64,000 nucleotides of DNA from JAFGLZ01 sp964390905 (GCA_964390905.1 CAYMLO010000001.1:114022-178021); one strand, 5' to 3'; shown: positions 9,448 to 18,502, counted from the stretch's first letter. Made by a program: numbers and translations. The notes: a model not told the origin generated them from the letters alone.

Positions 9448-10254
9448 CTATTGCGCCTCCGACCCCGCTTCCTTCTCCTCCTCCTGGTCCGTCTGCTTCG
9501 GCGGCGCCTCGAAGAACTCGCCCTGCCGGGCCTGCTCGGCGAAGACGCTCAGATCCTTAACGGCCTTGTTCCAGCTGACGCGAAACGCGACCAGCGACCC
9601 GCCGATGATCAGCGCGACGATCACCAGCACGATCGTCAGGCTCATCCCCAGCCGGTAGTCGACCTGCAGTTCCTGGTTGTGCTCGTAAGCCTCGGGGAAC
9701 AAATCCCTACCGCGCGCCGTCGAGTAGGCCGGGAGCCGCGTGAACAGCCGGCGGGTGTAGTCGGCCAGCTCCTGCGGGTAGTCGTGAAACTTGCCCTTGA
9801 ACCCGAGCCGCAGACAGGAGAAGTAGAGGTTGAGCTGTGCGGCCAGCTCGTCCTTGTCCCTGCGATCGCGGCGTTCGGCCAGTTCGTATTCGCGCTGGAT
9901 CTCGTCGCAATCCTCGAAAAACCGCTCGCCGCCCAGCGCCTCCGGGTGGTCGGGCAGGATGTCCATGTCCGTCTCGAGGCGGTTGTTGAACCAGTACTCC
10001 ACGCCCTCCCATTCAGAGTTGAGCATCTTGTAGTCGATCAGGTAGACCATCATGGCCTTGACGCGGTCGTGCCAGGCCCGCTCCGACACCGGGTCTTCCC
10101 GCGCCAGGTCCTCCGAGTCCCGCAACGCTGACAGGGCCTCGTACCGGACCTGCTCGGGCGCGGGCGTCGCCCCGTGCTTGACCTGCCGGGCGAAATTGGT
10201 CACGAACTCGAAGACCGGCCAACAGACTTCGCTGAACTGTACCGTGTTGGTCAT
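9448..10254 (-). CDS. tssL: T6SS inner-membrane protein TssL (DotU)
   Basis: 268-residue DotU-type protein. An N-terminal cytoplasmic helical domain carries the family pattern (ALRDSEDLAREDP, then AMMVYLIDYKML and GGERFFEDCDEIQ). One membrane segment follows at about residues 203-222 (SLTIVLVIVALIIGGSLVAF). The roughly 45 residues after it are acidic and show no OmpA-type peptidoglycan-binding domain, so wall anchoring must come from another protein. It begins 3 bases after tssK ends and is followed by tssM, the usual KLM order. Confidence 0.93.
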   Translation of the reverse strand: MTNTVQFSEVCWPVFEFVTNFARQVKHGATPAPEQVRYEALSALRDSEDLAREDPVSERAWHDRVKAMMVYLIDYKMLNSEWEGVEYWFNNRLETDMDILPDHPEALGGERFFEDCDEIQREYELAERRDRRDKDELAAQLNLYFSCLRLGFKGKFHDYPQELADYTRRLFTRLPAYSTARGRDLFPEAYEHNQELQVDYRLGMSLTIVLVIVALIIGGSLVAFRVSWNKAVKDLSVFAEQARQGEFFEAPPKQTDQEEEKEAGSEAQ

Positions 10255-10257
10255 CGG

Positions 10258-11673
10258 CTAGGGTCCCTTGAGCACCACATAGAGAGAGGGATGCAGCCCC
10301 TCCATGGCCGCCATCTGTCCCTCACGCATGCTCATACGGATGCCTCGTTCGTTCTCGCACTCCTTCCAGTAGTCGGTGCGGTCCGGACCGATCGTCTTGT
10401 CGATCCTGAAGTAGTGCAGCCCCTGGCGCCTCGGCAGCGTGCCGGCGGGTACGGACTTGATCTGGAACCGGAGCCCGCTGACGGCCGTGCCGTGGATCCG
10501 GCCCGCCCGGCGCGGCGAGGCGAGTTTCAGATCGAAGGTCTTTTTCACGTATGCGTACAACTCATCGATGTCCATCTCGTCCGAGTAGAGGGCGAGGAAC
10601 ATCTCCAGGTTCTCGTCGATCCACCTGCGGTCCAGCTCGAGCTGCAGCCCCTCGCGACCGCTGGGGTCCTTTCTGCGCGTGAAGCGTCTCTCCTCGTAGT
10701 TGGCCGGACGCATCGCGTCCAGCAAGATCTCGATCCGCTTGCGGAGCTGCTCGAAGCTCTCCCCCGGACGGTCGTGGTCGTACATCGGGATGTCGACCGG
10801 CACGAGGTCGTCGTGGAAGACCGATAGGTGACCGACCAACCGCGACAGGGACACGAATACGTCATAGGGATGCAGGACCGGACACTGCATCAAGGCCTTG
10901 AGCTCGGCCCGCGACTCGTTGAGGACGTGGAGCTTGAGCAGGTGCTCCATGTTGCTCGCGACCCCGTCGGTGAACTGCATGTGGTGTTCGCGGGCCTCGG
11001 TGGCCAGGACCTCGTCCTTGGCCTCGACCTGATCCAAGAGCGACGTGACCAGGCTGCTCAGCCCCGCGTCGGCCTGGATCGAGAGCAGCGGACCCGCCCC
11101 CAGTTCGTCAGGCTCGGGGACGGCGCCGGGGCGGTCCGTTCGGCGGACCCGGCAGACCCGGATCACGTCGTAACCGGTCATGTCCTCGCCCTCGGCGAAG
11201 AGCCGCCCGCGCATCCGCCGGACATAGAGCGTCTGGGGGTTCTCACCGGTGTTCTCGTCCCGTCGGGTGGCGGCGTGGGGTTCGTAGCGGGGGGTCCCCT
11301 CGATCTGCTCGGGGCTTTCCAGGGAGATCGAGTTGGCCCGGACCTCCTGCATCTCTGGAATGCCGAGGTAGATGTCCAGGCCCGTCTGCTCCTTGCCCAT
11401 CGCCTGTTTGAAGTCCAGCGGGGCGACCTCGGTGTTCTCCGGGATCCGCACCCACGTGCCGTCCTTGAGCCGCAGGTCGCATCGATCCAGGCGCAGCGTG
11501 AAGTTCTCCATGGGCTCTTCGGCGATCTCCACGCTCATGAACCCCCAGGCGAACGGGCGGGTGGCGTCCAGCCCGGTGCGGATGATGGTCTCCAGCCAGC
11601 GCTGCGAGGCCTGGAGGTGGTGCGGGCGGAGGAACATCCCCTCCGACCAGTGGATTTCCGTCCAGAATGCCAT
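10258..11673 (-). CDS. tssK: T6SS baseplate protein TssK
   Basis: 471-residue TssK, the trimeric baseplate component that links the TssEFG wedge to the membrane complex. The N-terminal WTEIHWSEGMFLRPHHLQAS is a textbook TssK opening and supports the ATG at 11673. The C-terminal half contains ELYAYVKKTFDLKLASP and GLHYFRIDK, also typical. The gene sits between tssJ (40 bases upstream) and tssL (3 bases downstream) on the minus strand. Length and motifs agree with the family. Confidence 0.97.
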   Translation of the reverse strand: MAFWTEIHWSEGMFLRPHHLQASQRWLETIIRTGLDATRPFAWGFMSVEIAEEPMENFTLRLDRCDLRLKDGTWVRIPENTEVAPLDFKQAMGKEQTGLDIYLGIPEMQEVRANSISLESPEQIEGTPRYEPHAATRRDENTGENPQTLYVRRMRGRLFAEGEDMTGYDVIRVCRVRRTDRPGAVPEPDELGAGPLLSIQADAGLSSLVTSLLDQVEAKDEVLATEAREHHMQFTDGVASNMEHLLKLHVLNESRAELKALMQCPVLHPYDVFVSLSRLVGHLSVFHDDLVPVDIPMYDHDRPGESFEQLRKRIEILLDAMRPANYEERRFTRRKDPSGREGLQLELDRRWIDENLEMFLALYSDEMDIDELYAYVKKTFDLKLASPRRAGRIHGTAVSGLRFQIKSVPAGTLPRRQGLHYFRIDKTIGPDRTDYWKECENERGIRMSMREGQMAAMEGLHPSLYVVLKGP

Positions 11674-11712
11674 GGCTCTTTCACCCCACGGTGTGGCCCG
11701 TCGAAGGCGCGT

Positions 11713-12381
11713 TCAGTTGTATATCATCCAATCCATGTCTTTGCCGAAGGTCCGTTTCGTCACCCGTTCGATGGACTGTTTGTGTATGTGGACCTTGAGC
11801 TGATCCCGGAAGTCCCCGACCGTCCAGAAGACGACCGGTTTGGTGGGCAGGATATTGCCCTTGGCGTCCTGGAATTTGCAGAAGACGTAGATGACGGCCT
11901 TGCTGTCGAAGATGCTGTCGATGGGGATGCCCTTGACGATCTGGTCCTTCTGCCCCGGCTTGAAGGCGCCGCCCACCAGCAGGCCCCCGGCGCGGACCCC
12001 GTACAGGCTGCCCGCCGGCTCCTTGGTAAACGAGTAGATCTGCTGCTTCTTGATGCGGAACCGCTCGGTGTTGTCCTTCTGCTTCATGGCCTCCCGGGTC
12101 GGGCGCTTCGCGAACCAGACGTCGGCCGTGATAGGCGTCTCCGGCTTGAGCTCCTCATTGGCGGCTTTCGAGTCCTTGCCTTCCAGGTCCTGGGGGAAGA
12201 CGCTCACGATGTCGACGGCCAGGGGCTGTCCCTTGGGATTGGCGGGCGACGCGTTGATGTACTGGTCCACCTCGACCATCATCGTTCGAGCCGGACAGCC
12301 GCAGACCCCCACCAGCAGCAGCACCGCCACGAGCGTCCCGGCGCACCGTTGGACGCCACCATACGAACCGGACGTTCTCAT
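11713..12381 (-). CDS. tssJ: Probable T6SS outer-membrane lipoprotein TssJ
   Basis: 222-residue predicted lipoprotein. The N-terminus has a hydrophobic core (TLVAVLLLVGVCGC) ending in a lipobox-like cysteine pair, so it should be anchored in the outer membrane. The mature part is a single beta-rich domain. The segment GQPLAVDIVSVFPQD resembles the first strand of TssJ, although overall similarity is weak. I place the start at the ATG at 12381, with GAGGAG about 8 bases upstream, rather than at the longer open frame, which would overlap the preceding gene. The call rests mostly on the lipoprotein signal and on its place next to tssK, tssL and tssM. Confidence 0.72.
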   Translation of the reverse strand: MRTSGSYGGVQRCAGTLVAVLLLVGVCGCPARTMMVEVDQYINASPANPKGQPLAVDIVSVFPQDLEGKDSKAANEELKPETPITADVWFAKRPTREAMKQKDNTERFRIKKQQIYSFTKEPAGSLYGVRAGGLLVGGAFKPGQKDQIVKGIPIDSIFDSKAVIYVFCKFQDAKGNILPTKPVVFWTVGDFRDQLKVHIHKQSIERVTKRTFGKDMDWMIYN

Positions 12382-12463
12382 CGTCTTGCTCCTCGGGTTT
12401 CTCTGTCGGCGCCGGAGAGAAGCCGTGTCGGCCTTCCCCGGGCCCTCAACCGACCGCGCACGA

Positions 12464-13645
12464 TCACGTACTTGATCCAAAGACCTTGGCCATTCTGTCG
12501 GCCCGAAGCTTCAGCATGTGCTCCATGAACAGCTCGTGTCCGTCGTGCTTGAGGTAGTCGCGGATCCTGCAGTTTGGATCCGCGCCCGCGAATTGATCTC
12601 CCATGAGCTGGGCCTGCAGCTCCGATGCGATCGACTCGATGACGGTGTCGCAGCTGACCATGGCCGCAAACATGAACCGCCCGAAAGCCTTCAGCTTCAT
12701 CCTGAACGCGCCGATCTGGCCCGTTCCCGACGGCTGGATGGTCTGCTCGATCATCGCCAAAAAGTCGTCGCGCGAGGCGTACACCTGCCAGGGCCGGTTT
12801 ACCGCCGGATGGTGCTTCGAGTACTTGCCCAGGAACAGGCGCATGTCGTCATCGAGCTTGGCCGCGAAGTGGCCCAGCTCGATGAAGGTGTCGACGAGCA
12901 GATCGGCCGCCTGCGTCTCGGGTTGGATCCCGCCCTGCGAGAGGGGCGGCTTGGCCGAGGCGAGACGGTCCCACACGGTAAGCAGCAGCGCGTCGGCCCC
13001 CTTGGCCGCCCGGGCCGCTAGCTGGTTCTTCTCGTCTGACAGCTTGTCGATCTCGGCGTTCTTTTCTTCGCGGAGCTGATCCAGCTCGGCCCGAAGGGAT
13101 TCGATCTCGGCGCCGAGCTCTCGCTTGGCCGCTTCGGCGGCGTCGGTGCGGGTGTCATCGCCGGCCGCCAGCTCGGCCCGCTGGACCTTCAGCAGCAGCT
13201 CGTCTCGCTCCGATTCGAGGCGGTGGATCTCGGCGTTCCGGGCGACGACCTGCTCATCCAGGTCGGCGTGCTCCTTCTGAACGGTCTCCATCCGCTCGCG
13301 CTGTTCGTTGAGGATCTGCTGCAGCTCCTCTGCGCGGGTCTGTTCGGCCTCGAACTGCTTCTCCCTGCGGGCGAGGTCGGCCTGGGTGGTCTTCAGCGCG
13401 TCCTCCAGATCGGCCTTCTCCCTGTCGAGGCGCTGGACCTTCTTGGTGAGCTCCTCGAGCTGATCAGCCGAGGCGCCGCCCCGGCCGGTCCCATCCTGGC
13501 TGTGCTGGGCGAGCTCCACGACCCAGGAGCCCAACAGCCGGTGTCGATCGGACGCCTTGGCCTTCGCCAAAGCCTCCAACAGTGGTTCGAGAAACGCGTC
13601 CACAGCAGTACCCCGAGATCGCTCTTCCGCCCGCCGGCCTGTCAT
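12464..13645 (-). CDS. Coiled-coil protein of unknown function heading the minus T6SS arm
   Basis: 393 residues, not recognised. Residues about 55-220 are an almost continuous charged coiled coil (DQLEELTKKVQRLDREKADL and similar Leu/Glu heptads). The C-terminal 170 residues form a globular helical domain with FGRFMFAAMVSCDTVIESIA and a possible helical tail ending AKVFGSST. There is no signal peptide or membrane segment, so it is probably cytoplasmic. It is the first gene of the minus arm, 83 bases before tssJ, which suggests a structural or regulatory role in the apparatus, but no function can be assigned from sequence alone. Confidence 0.8.
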   Translation of the reverse strand: MTGRRAEERSRGTAVDAFLEPLLEALAKAKASDRHRLLGSWVVELAQHSQDGTGRGGASADQLEELTKKVQRLDREKADLEDALKTTQADLARREKQFEAEQTRAEELQQILNEQRERMETVQKEHADLDEQVVARNAEIHRLESERDELLLKVQRAELAAGDDTRTDAAEAAKRELGAEIESLRAELDQLREEKNAEIDKLSDEKNQLAARAAKGADALLLTVWDRLASAKPPLSQGGIQPETQAADLLVDTFIELGHFAAKLDDDMRLFLGKYSKHHPAVNRPWQVYASRDDFLAMIEQTIQPSGTGQIGAFRMKLKAFGRFMFAAMVSCDTVIESIASELQAQLMGDQFAGADPNCRIRDYLKHDGHELFMEHMLKLRADRMAKVFGSST

Positions 13646-13860
13646 GGGTGTTCGCTATCCGGGCAGGGGTTGTCCAGCTGCGCGCCCTCGCGGCGGGCGA
13701 GTCGCGATCCGTTGGGGGCGGGTGGCGGTCCTCCGCCACAGACCACCGGTCCGACCTTCCGAAACGGACCGCCCCGTGGTGTGATCACGCAGCCGAGCGC
13801 CCTGGCTACCCCTGGCGATTCCCTCGTCGCGAACTCGCAGGCCAAGGGTATGTCGGCTAG

Positions 13861-13890
13861 AACATAACTCTGGCGCGTCTCGTGTGTCAA
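13861..13890 (-). promoter_or_regulatory. Putative sigma-70-type promoter for the minus T6SS arm
   Basis: Read on the minus strand, a perfect TTGACA (13890-13885) is followed after 18 bases by TATGTT (13866-13861). Transcription would start near 13854, about 210 bases before the coiled-coil gene. The -35 box is ideal, the -10 box matches at four of six positions and spacing is one over optimal. Planctomycete promoters are poorly characterised, so this is tentative. Confidence 0.4.
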
Positions 13891-14328
13891 GCGTGCATTT
13901 CGAGGCCGACGCCGGTGGGCAACGGGCCCAGACGAGCCGCCGATGCGCCGCCCGTGGCGCATCACTATCGGTTCGCGGCGCGCCCGGAGGCGGTTTTTCG
14001 CTTGACAATACCAGGGCCCGGGGTTTTGATGAACCGCGCTGGGTCCGACGGCGTGTTTGGCCGCAATGTCGACTGCCAGGAGGACACGTCTCGGCCGGCA
14101 GGTGATAGGGAAAAGGCAAGCGGAGCGGTTCCGACCACGGAGTCCCTGGGCGCGGCAATCCCGAGAGACGACACGGCAGAGGAGGAGGTATCGAGGGCGT
14201 GCGATGCGCTGCCGGCCGGGACGACAGGGCGCGTTCGACCCCCGATCATCGGTGAGAGAGGCTGGGGAATTTTGCCCAGCGATTCGCCCATGAAGCCGCC
14301 TGGTGGCCGCGTATCGGCGTTTCGGCGA

Positions 14329-14345
14329 TTGGCACGGAGCTTGCC
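14329..14345 (+). promoter_or_regulatory. Sigma-54 (RpoN) promoter upstream of hcp
   Basis: TTGGCACGGAGCTTGCC matches the -24/-12 consensus (TGGCAC-N5-TTGC) with exactly 10 bases between the invariant GG (14331-14332) and GC (14343-14344). The predicted start near 14356 leaves a leader of about 180 bases before hcp. Sigma-54 with an enhancer-binding activator is an established mode of T6SS control in other bacteria. No activator gene is visible in the window. Confidence 0.75.
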
Positions 14346-14474
14346 TAGTCCCATATCAACACACAGGCGCGACCGCCGGTCGCAGATTCGGGTGAGGCGG
14401 TTGACGAAGTGCGACCTAGCGGCCTGGCAAAGCTGAAACATCCGGCAAGTAAACAACAGTCGTACATCCGGCGT

Positions 14475-14494
14475 CCGGGGTCTTGTGATCCCGG
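14475..14494 (+). other. Short hairpin in the hcp leader
   Basis: CCGGGGTC, loop TTGT, then GATCCCGG: an 8-base-pair stem with one T-G wobble. It lies 41 bases before the hcp ATG and upstream of the AAGGAG ribosome binding site (14521-14526). It could influence mRNA stability or translation of hcp. There is no direct evidence of function. Confidence 0.35.
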
Positions 14495-14535
14495 GGACAA
14501 ATGATAGACGCTCCGTGTGAAAGGAGAAGCGAGTC

Positions 14536-15015
14536 ATGCCAACCCCGTGTAATCTGAGAGTTGCGGAGTACCCAGGCTCCTCCGAGAAAGAGGGGCGCGA
14601 AGGCACGAGCGACGTGTTCGAGATCGAGCACCACCTGCATCAGCCCACCGAGCCGACCACGGGCCAGCCGTCGGGCGTTCGCGTTCACAGCCCGCTGCGG
14701 ATCGTCAAGCTCATCGACAAGGCCACGCCGGGCTTCCACAAGGCGCTGTGCACGGGACAGAACCTTCCCGAGGTGATCCTCGATTTCTACCGGATCGATC
14801 CGGACTCGCGCGAGGAGATCAAGTACTACACCATCACCATCCGTCAGGCGCGGATCGTCGACATTCGGCCGTACATGCCCATGAGCTTCGTACCGGCCAA
14901 CGAGTCGTATCGCCACATGGAGCAGATAAGCTTCGTGTACGAAGAGATCGAATGGCGATGGATCCCGGACGGCGCGACGGAGATGGACAAGTGGCGTGCA
15001 CCGGGCGGCGCGTAG
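14536..15015 (+). CDS. hcp: T6SS tube protein Hcp (TssD)
   Basis: 159-residue Hcp, whose hexamers stack into the secreted inner tube. Recognisable segments are SPLRIVKLIDKATPGFHKAL, the strand VILDFYRIDP, and the late QISFVYEEIEWRW motif with the W-x-W ending typical of Hcp. The start has AAGGAG 9 bases upstream. The first 40 residues (Glu/Ser/Gly-rich) replace the usual short N-terminus. It is the first gene of the plus arm, behind the sigma-54 promoter, and tssE follows after about 100 bases. Confidence 0.93.
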   Translation: MPTPCNLRVAEYPGSSEKEGREGTSDVFEIEHHLHQPTEPTTGQPSGVRVHSPLRIVKLIDKATPGFHKALCTGQNLPEVILDFYRIDPDSREEIKYYTITIRQARIVDIRPYMPMSFVPANESYRHMEQISFVYEEIEWRWIPDGATEMDKWRAPGGA

Positions 15016-15117
15016 TCCTTGGCCGCCGGCTGATGGACAGTGACGTGTTTGCCGCCGGCCTGGACCGATCGGTATCCGATGGGGAGGCCGGCGGCTTGTC
15101 CTGTAGGGTGACCGCCA

Positions 15118-15546
15118 GTGCCGCGCGAGCAAACGTTTCTGGAGCGGATCGCCGAACGTGGCGGGGCGCGGAAGCCATACGAACCGACGACTGAAGAAGA
15201 CGTCTACGCGCTGATGGAGTCGGTTCGCCGGCAGCTGGCCCGTCTGCTCAACGCCCGTCACGAGATGAGTCAGGCGCTGCCCGACTACGGCCTGCCCGCG
15301 CTGATCGATCTGCCGGTGGATATCGAGGGCTACGTCCACTCTGTCCAGGAAGCGATCCGAACGGCCATCGAGAAGTACGAGCCCAGGCTCCGGCGCGTCC
15401 GCGTCACGCGCGAGGACACCGAAGAGCGGAACGTCCAGAGGCTGGTGTTTCGCATCGAGGCCGTCCTGATCGGCTCGACGGACGAGTACCGCGTCGGGTA
15501 TCGGACGGCGGTCCGGGGGGACGGGCAATTTGACGTGTCGGACTGA
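15118..15546 (+). CDS. tssE: T6SS baseplate wedge protein TssE (gp25-like)
   Basis: 142-residue gp25-like wedge protein that joins the baseplate to the sheath. The motif SVRRQLARLLNARHEMSQAL, then DYGLPALIDL, is the family signature. The C-terminal FRIEAVLIG strand matches the gp25 beta core. The start is GTG at 15118. It follows hcp by 102 bases and precedes tssF by about 33 bases. The identification is secure. Confidence 0.95.
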   Translation: MPREQTFLERIAERGGARKPYEPTTEEDVYALMESVRRQLARLLNARHEMSQALPDYGLPALIDLPVDIEGYVHSVQEAIRTAIEKYEPRLRRVRVTREDTEERNVQRLVFRIEAVLIGSTDEYRVGYRTAVRGDGQFDVSD

Positions 15547-15579
15547 TCCAGTGTCCGGGGCGTTTGGTTGGATGACACC

Positions 15580-17397
15580 GTGAGCAACGTCTACTACCAG
15601 GACGAACTGCAGTACCTCCGCGAAGTGGGGCCCGAGTTTGCCAACGCCAACCCCGAGATCGCCCGTTTCCTCGCCGACCGGGGCTCGGACCCCGACGTGG
15701 AGCGGATCCTGGAGGGCGTTGCCTTTCTCACCGGTCGGATCCGTCAGAAGCTCGATGACGAGCTGCCCGAGCTGACCGCCAACATGATGGCGCTGCTCTG
15801 GCCTCACTACCTCAGGCCGATTCCCTCGATGACGATCCTCGAGCTGCTCCCGAACATCCAGGCGATGCAGGCGCCGCTCAACGTCCAGGCGGGCGCGGAG
15901 TTCGCCAGCATCCCGATCGAAGGGACGCCCTGCCGGTACCGATCGTGCTGGCCGGTGACGCTCCGCCCGTGGGCGCTTGGCGAGGTCCGCCTCGAGACCG
16001 CGTCGGCCCAGCCGGTTCGACTGGTGATGATGCTCCGCACGTCGGCCAGGGCCAGCCTGGAGGACCTGCAGCTCGGGTCGGTCCGGTTCCACCTCGCCGG
16101 GGAACCGAGGACGGCCTTCGCGCTGTACCTGTTGTTGGTCGCCCACGTCGAGCACGTGACCGTATCGGACGGGTCGTCGCGCCCCGACCGCGCCGAAGAG
16201 GTGTTGTCGGCCGAGCAGATCGTGCCGGCCGGCCTCCGCCGCGCCGAGGCCGTCCTCCCGTATCCGCCCCACGCGTTTCCGGGATATCGCCTCCTGCAGG
16301 AATACCTGACGTTCAGGGACCGGTTCCTGTTCGTGGACCTCAAGGGGTTGGACCGCGCCGTCCGCAGGCTCGAGCTGACCGATGCGGTCGAGATCGTGGT
16401 GACCTTCAACCGCCGGCTCGAATCGCTGCCGCTCGTGTCCGCCGAGAACGTCCGACTCCACTGCGCGCCCGTCATCAACCTGTTCCAGCATCCGTCCGAG
16501 CCGATTCGTCTGAAGCATGACCGCACGGAGTACCTGCTCCAGCCGTCCAACGCGGGCGTGGCCGATCGCCGGCATCTGGAGGTCTTCTCGGTCGATCAGG
16601 TCATGGGGTTGTCGCGACAGGGGGCCATGGAATCGCACGAGTACGCGCCGTTCTACTCGTTTCGACATATGACGACCGACCCGACCACTGCATCCTACTA
16701 CCAGACGCACCTGCGACCGAACGTGGTCCGCGACGATCCCCGACTGGGCACGGACACGTACATATCGTTCGTGGCCGGCAGCGAGGCGGGGAAGCTGCCG
16801 GAGGAGGAGACGATCTCGGTTCAGATGACGTGCACGAACCGGCACTTGCCCGGCGAACTGCGCGCGGGCGACATCACCAACCCGACCGACAGCTCGCCGC
16901 CCGATACGACGTTCAGGAACATCGTCAAGCCGACCGGGACGGTCTGCCCGCCGTTGGGCAAGGGGCTGCATTGGCGGCTGATTTCGCACCTGTCGCTGAA
17001 CTACGTCTCGCTGACCGACGCGGACCACTTCAAGGAGCTGCTGCGCGTGTACGACTTCCAGTCGGCCCACGACGCGCAGCTGGCCATCGCGCACCGCCGG
17101 ATGCTGGATGGGATCCTGCGGGTCCGATCGTCCTTCAACGAGCGGATGATCCGCGGGGCGCCGCTCCGCGGCTCCCAGATCGAGATCGAGCTGAATGAGG
17201 ACCATTTCGCTGGCGAGGGCGACGCGTATCTGTTCGCCACGATCCTCGATCGGTTCCTGGCGCTCTATGCCACCGTCAACGCCTACACCCAGTTGACGGT
17301 GCGGTTTGCGCGCTCCGGACAGGTCTACGCGTTCCCCGCACGATCGGGTGAGCAGTTCACGCCGGCTGGATCGTCAGGGGGGGGCTCCAATGGCTGA
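15580..17397 (+). CDS. tssF: T6SS baseplate protein TssF
   Basis: 605-residue TssF, the large wedge subunit that pairs with TssG. The opening YYQDELQYLREVGPEFA, followed by DPDVERILEGVAFLTGRI, is diagnostic. The middle contains LTANMMALLWPHYLRPIPSM, also highly typical. I prefer the GTG at 15580, giving MSNVYYQDEL, over a TTG four codons earlier. The 3' end overlaps the tssG start by 8 bases, suggesting translational coupling. Confidence 0.96.
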   Translation: MSNVYYQDELQYLREVGPEFANANPEIARFLADRGSDPDVERILEGVAFLTGRIRQKLDDELPELTANMMALLWPHYLRPIPSMTILELLPNIQAMQAPLNVQAGAEFASIPIEGTPCRYRSCWPVTLRPWALGEVRLETASAQPVRLVMMLRTSARASLEDLQLGSVRFHLAGEPRTAFALYLLLVAHVEHVTVSDGSSRPDRAEEVLSAEQIVPAGLRRAEAVLPYPPHAFPGYRLLQEYLTFRDRFLFVDLKGLDRAVRRLELTDAVEIVVTFNRRLESLPLVSAENVRLHCAPVINLFQHPSEPIRLKHDRTEYLLQPSNAGVADRRHLEVFSVDQVMGLSRQGAMESHEYAPFYSFRHMTTDPTTASYYQTHLRPNVVRDDPRLGTDTYISFVAGSEAGKLPEEETISVQMTCTNRHLPGELRAGDITNPTDSSPPDTTFRNIVKPTGTVCPPLGKGLHWRLISHLSLNYVSLTDADHFKELLRVYDFQSAHDAQLAIAHRRMLDGILRVRSSFNERMIRGAPLRGSQIEIELNEDHFAGEGDAYLFATILDRFLALYATVNAYTQLTVRFARSGQVYAFPARSGEQFTPAGSSGGGSNG

Positions 17398-18502
17398 CCC
17401 CGGCGCGACAACGACGGCGTTGACCCGCTCGGACCCGGATCTGCTGATTCGGATGTTGTCGCAGGCCTGGCGGTTCGACTTCTTCCAGCTCATCTGGCTG
17501 CTGCAGCGACACCGGCCCGACGCCGAGCCGGTCGGGTACCGCGGGCCCGTGTCGCGGGAGGCGTTTCGTTTTCGCCCGCACGTGTCGCTGGGGTTCCCAC
17601 CGACCGACGTGCGACGGGTGATCCCGGTCAGACCCAGGGGGGGGCGAGATCTGGTTTACGTCCTCGAATCGACGTTCCTGGGTCTCTACGGCGTGGCCAC
17701 GCCCCTGCCTCTGCATTACGCCATCGACATTCTGCGGGCGGTCGATCCCTACAACGGTGGGCCGGTCGATCAGCTCGAGCAACGGTCGGAAGACCAGCTC
17801 GCGGTGCCGGAGGAGGACCTCGAGCCGACGCCGACGCGCGACTTTCTGGACCTGCTGCACCACCGTCTGACGTCGCTGTTCTACCGGTGTTGGACCAAGT
17901 ACCGGTACCACACGACGTTCGGCATGCCGGACCACGACGAGATCACCGCGTATCTGCTGTGGCTGATCGGGGGATCGCCCGGGTGGGACCGAGCGACGGT
18001 GGGGGTCTCGCCGGTCCGGTTGTTGAGGTATGCGGGCATTCTGACGCAGCACCCGAAATCGGCAGCGACGCTGGAGGGGGTGCTGTTCGACTACTGGCGG
18101 GGGATTCCCGTCGAGGTGGAGCAGTTCGTCGGGCGCTGGGTGCCGCTCAAGACGAGCGATCTGAACCGGATCGGGCTGGCCAACAGCCGACTGGGCGTGG
18201 ATCTGACCGTCGGCGAGCAGGTATATGACCTGTGCGGGTCATTCAACATCGCGTTCGGTCCGGTGGACTGGGCGACCTACTTGCGTTTTCTTCCGGACGG
18301 GACCTGCTTCGCGGAGACGCGGTCACTGGTCCGGCTGTACTGCACGGACCCGTTGTCGTTCAGTCTGGAAATGAGGCTGAAAGCGGGCGAGGTGCCGGAG
18401 ATGCTGCTCTCGTCCGACGACGAAGCGGGCCGGCTTGGCTACACCAGTTGGGTCCGGACGGACGAGATGCCGGAGACATCCGTGGCGTTCGGAGTGAACT
18501 AG
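17390..18502 (+). CDS. tssG: T6SS baseplate protein TssG
   Basis: 370-residue TssG wedge component. Family segments are RFDFFQLIWLLQRHRP, then the strand FRPHVSLGFPP and ESTFLGLYGVATPLPLHY. The start at ATG 17390 overlaps the tssF stop, with a run of eight G residues just upstream acting as ribosome binding site. The frame is open further 5' inside tssF, but that part is shadow sequence. clpV follows after a 161-base gap in which I see nothing but the clpV ribosome binding site. Confidence 0.95.
   Translation: MADPGATTTALTRSDPDLLIRMLSQAWRFDFFQLIWLLQRHRPDAEPVGYRGPVSREAFRFRPHVSLGFPPTDVRRVIPVRPRGGRDLVYVLESTFLGLYGVATPLPLHYAIDILRAVDPYNGGPVDQLEQRSEDQLAVPEEDLEPTPTRDFLDLLHHRLTSLFYRCWTKYRYHTTFGMPDHDEITAYLLWLIGGSPGWDRATVGVSPVRLLRYAGILTQHPKSAATLEGVLFDYWRGIPVEVEQFVGRWVPLKTSDLNRIGLANSRLGVDLTVGEQVYDLCGSFNIAFGPVDWATYLRFLPDGTCFAETRSLVRLYCTDPLSFSLEMRLKAGEVPEMLLSSDDEAGRLGYTSWVRTDEMPETSVAFGVN

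Larger units (their letters stand above)
13646..14535. other. Divergent control region between the two T6SS arms
   Basis: About 890 bases with no convincing gene. Open frames on both strands here have poor composition and no ribosome binding sites. The region holds a sigma-54-type promoter facing hcp, a sigma-70-like promoter facing the coiled-coil gene, and a short hairpin in the hcp leader; each is listed separately. The remainder (about 13892-14328) contains a weak TTGACA/TTTGAT pair on the plus strand at 14002-14030 and nothing else I can support. Confidence 0.7.

Noticed and set aside
14002..14030. TTGACA with TTTGAT on the plus strand
   Set aside because: The -10 match is only four of six and it is far upstream of hcp; the sigma-54 site is much stronger.
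14063..14079. A minus-strand sigma-54-like sequence (CTGGCAGTCGACATTGC)
   Set aside because: The GG-to-GC spacing is 11 rather than 10 bases, and the -24 box has a mismatch.
13642..14606. Several open frames in the divergent T6SS control region
   Set aside because: No ribosome binding sites, poor composition and no recognisable motif; the region has promoter signals instead.
14416..17205. A 929-residue open frame antisense to hcp, tssE and tssF
   Set aside because: Its composition is Arg/Val/His-rich with no domain features. It is a high-GC shadow of recognised T6SS genes on the other strand.
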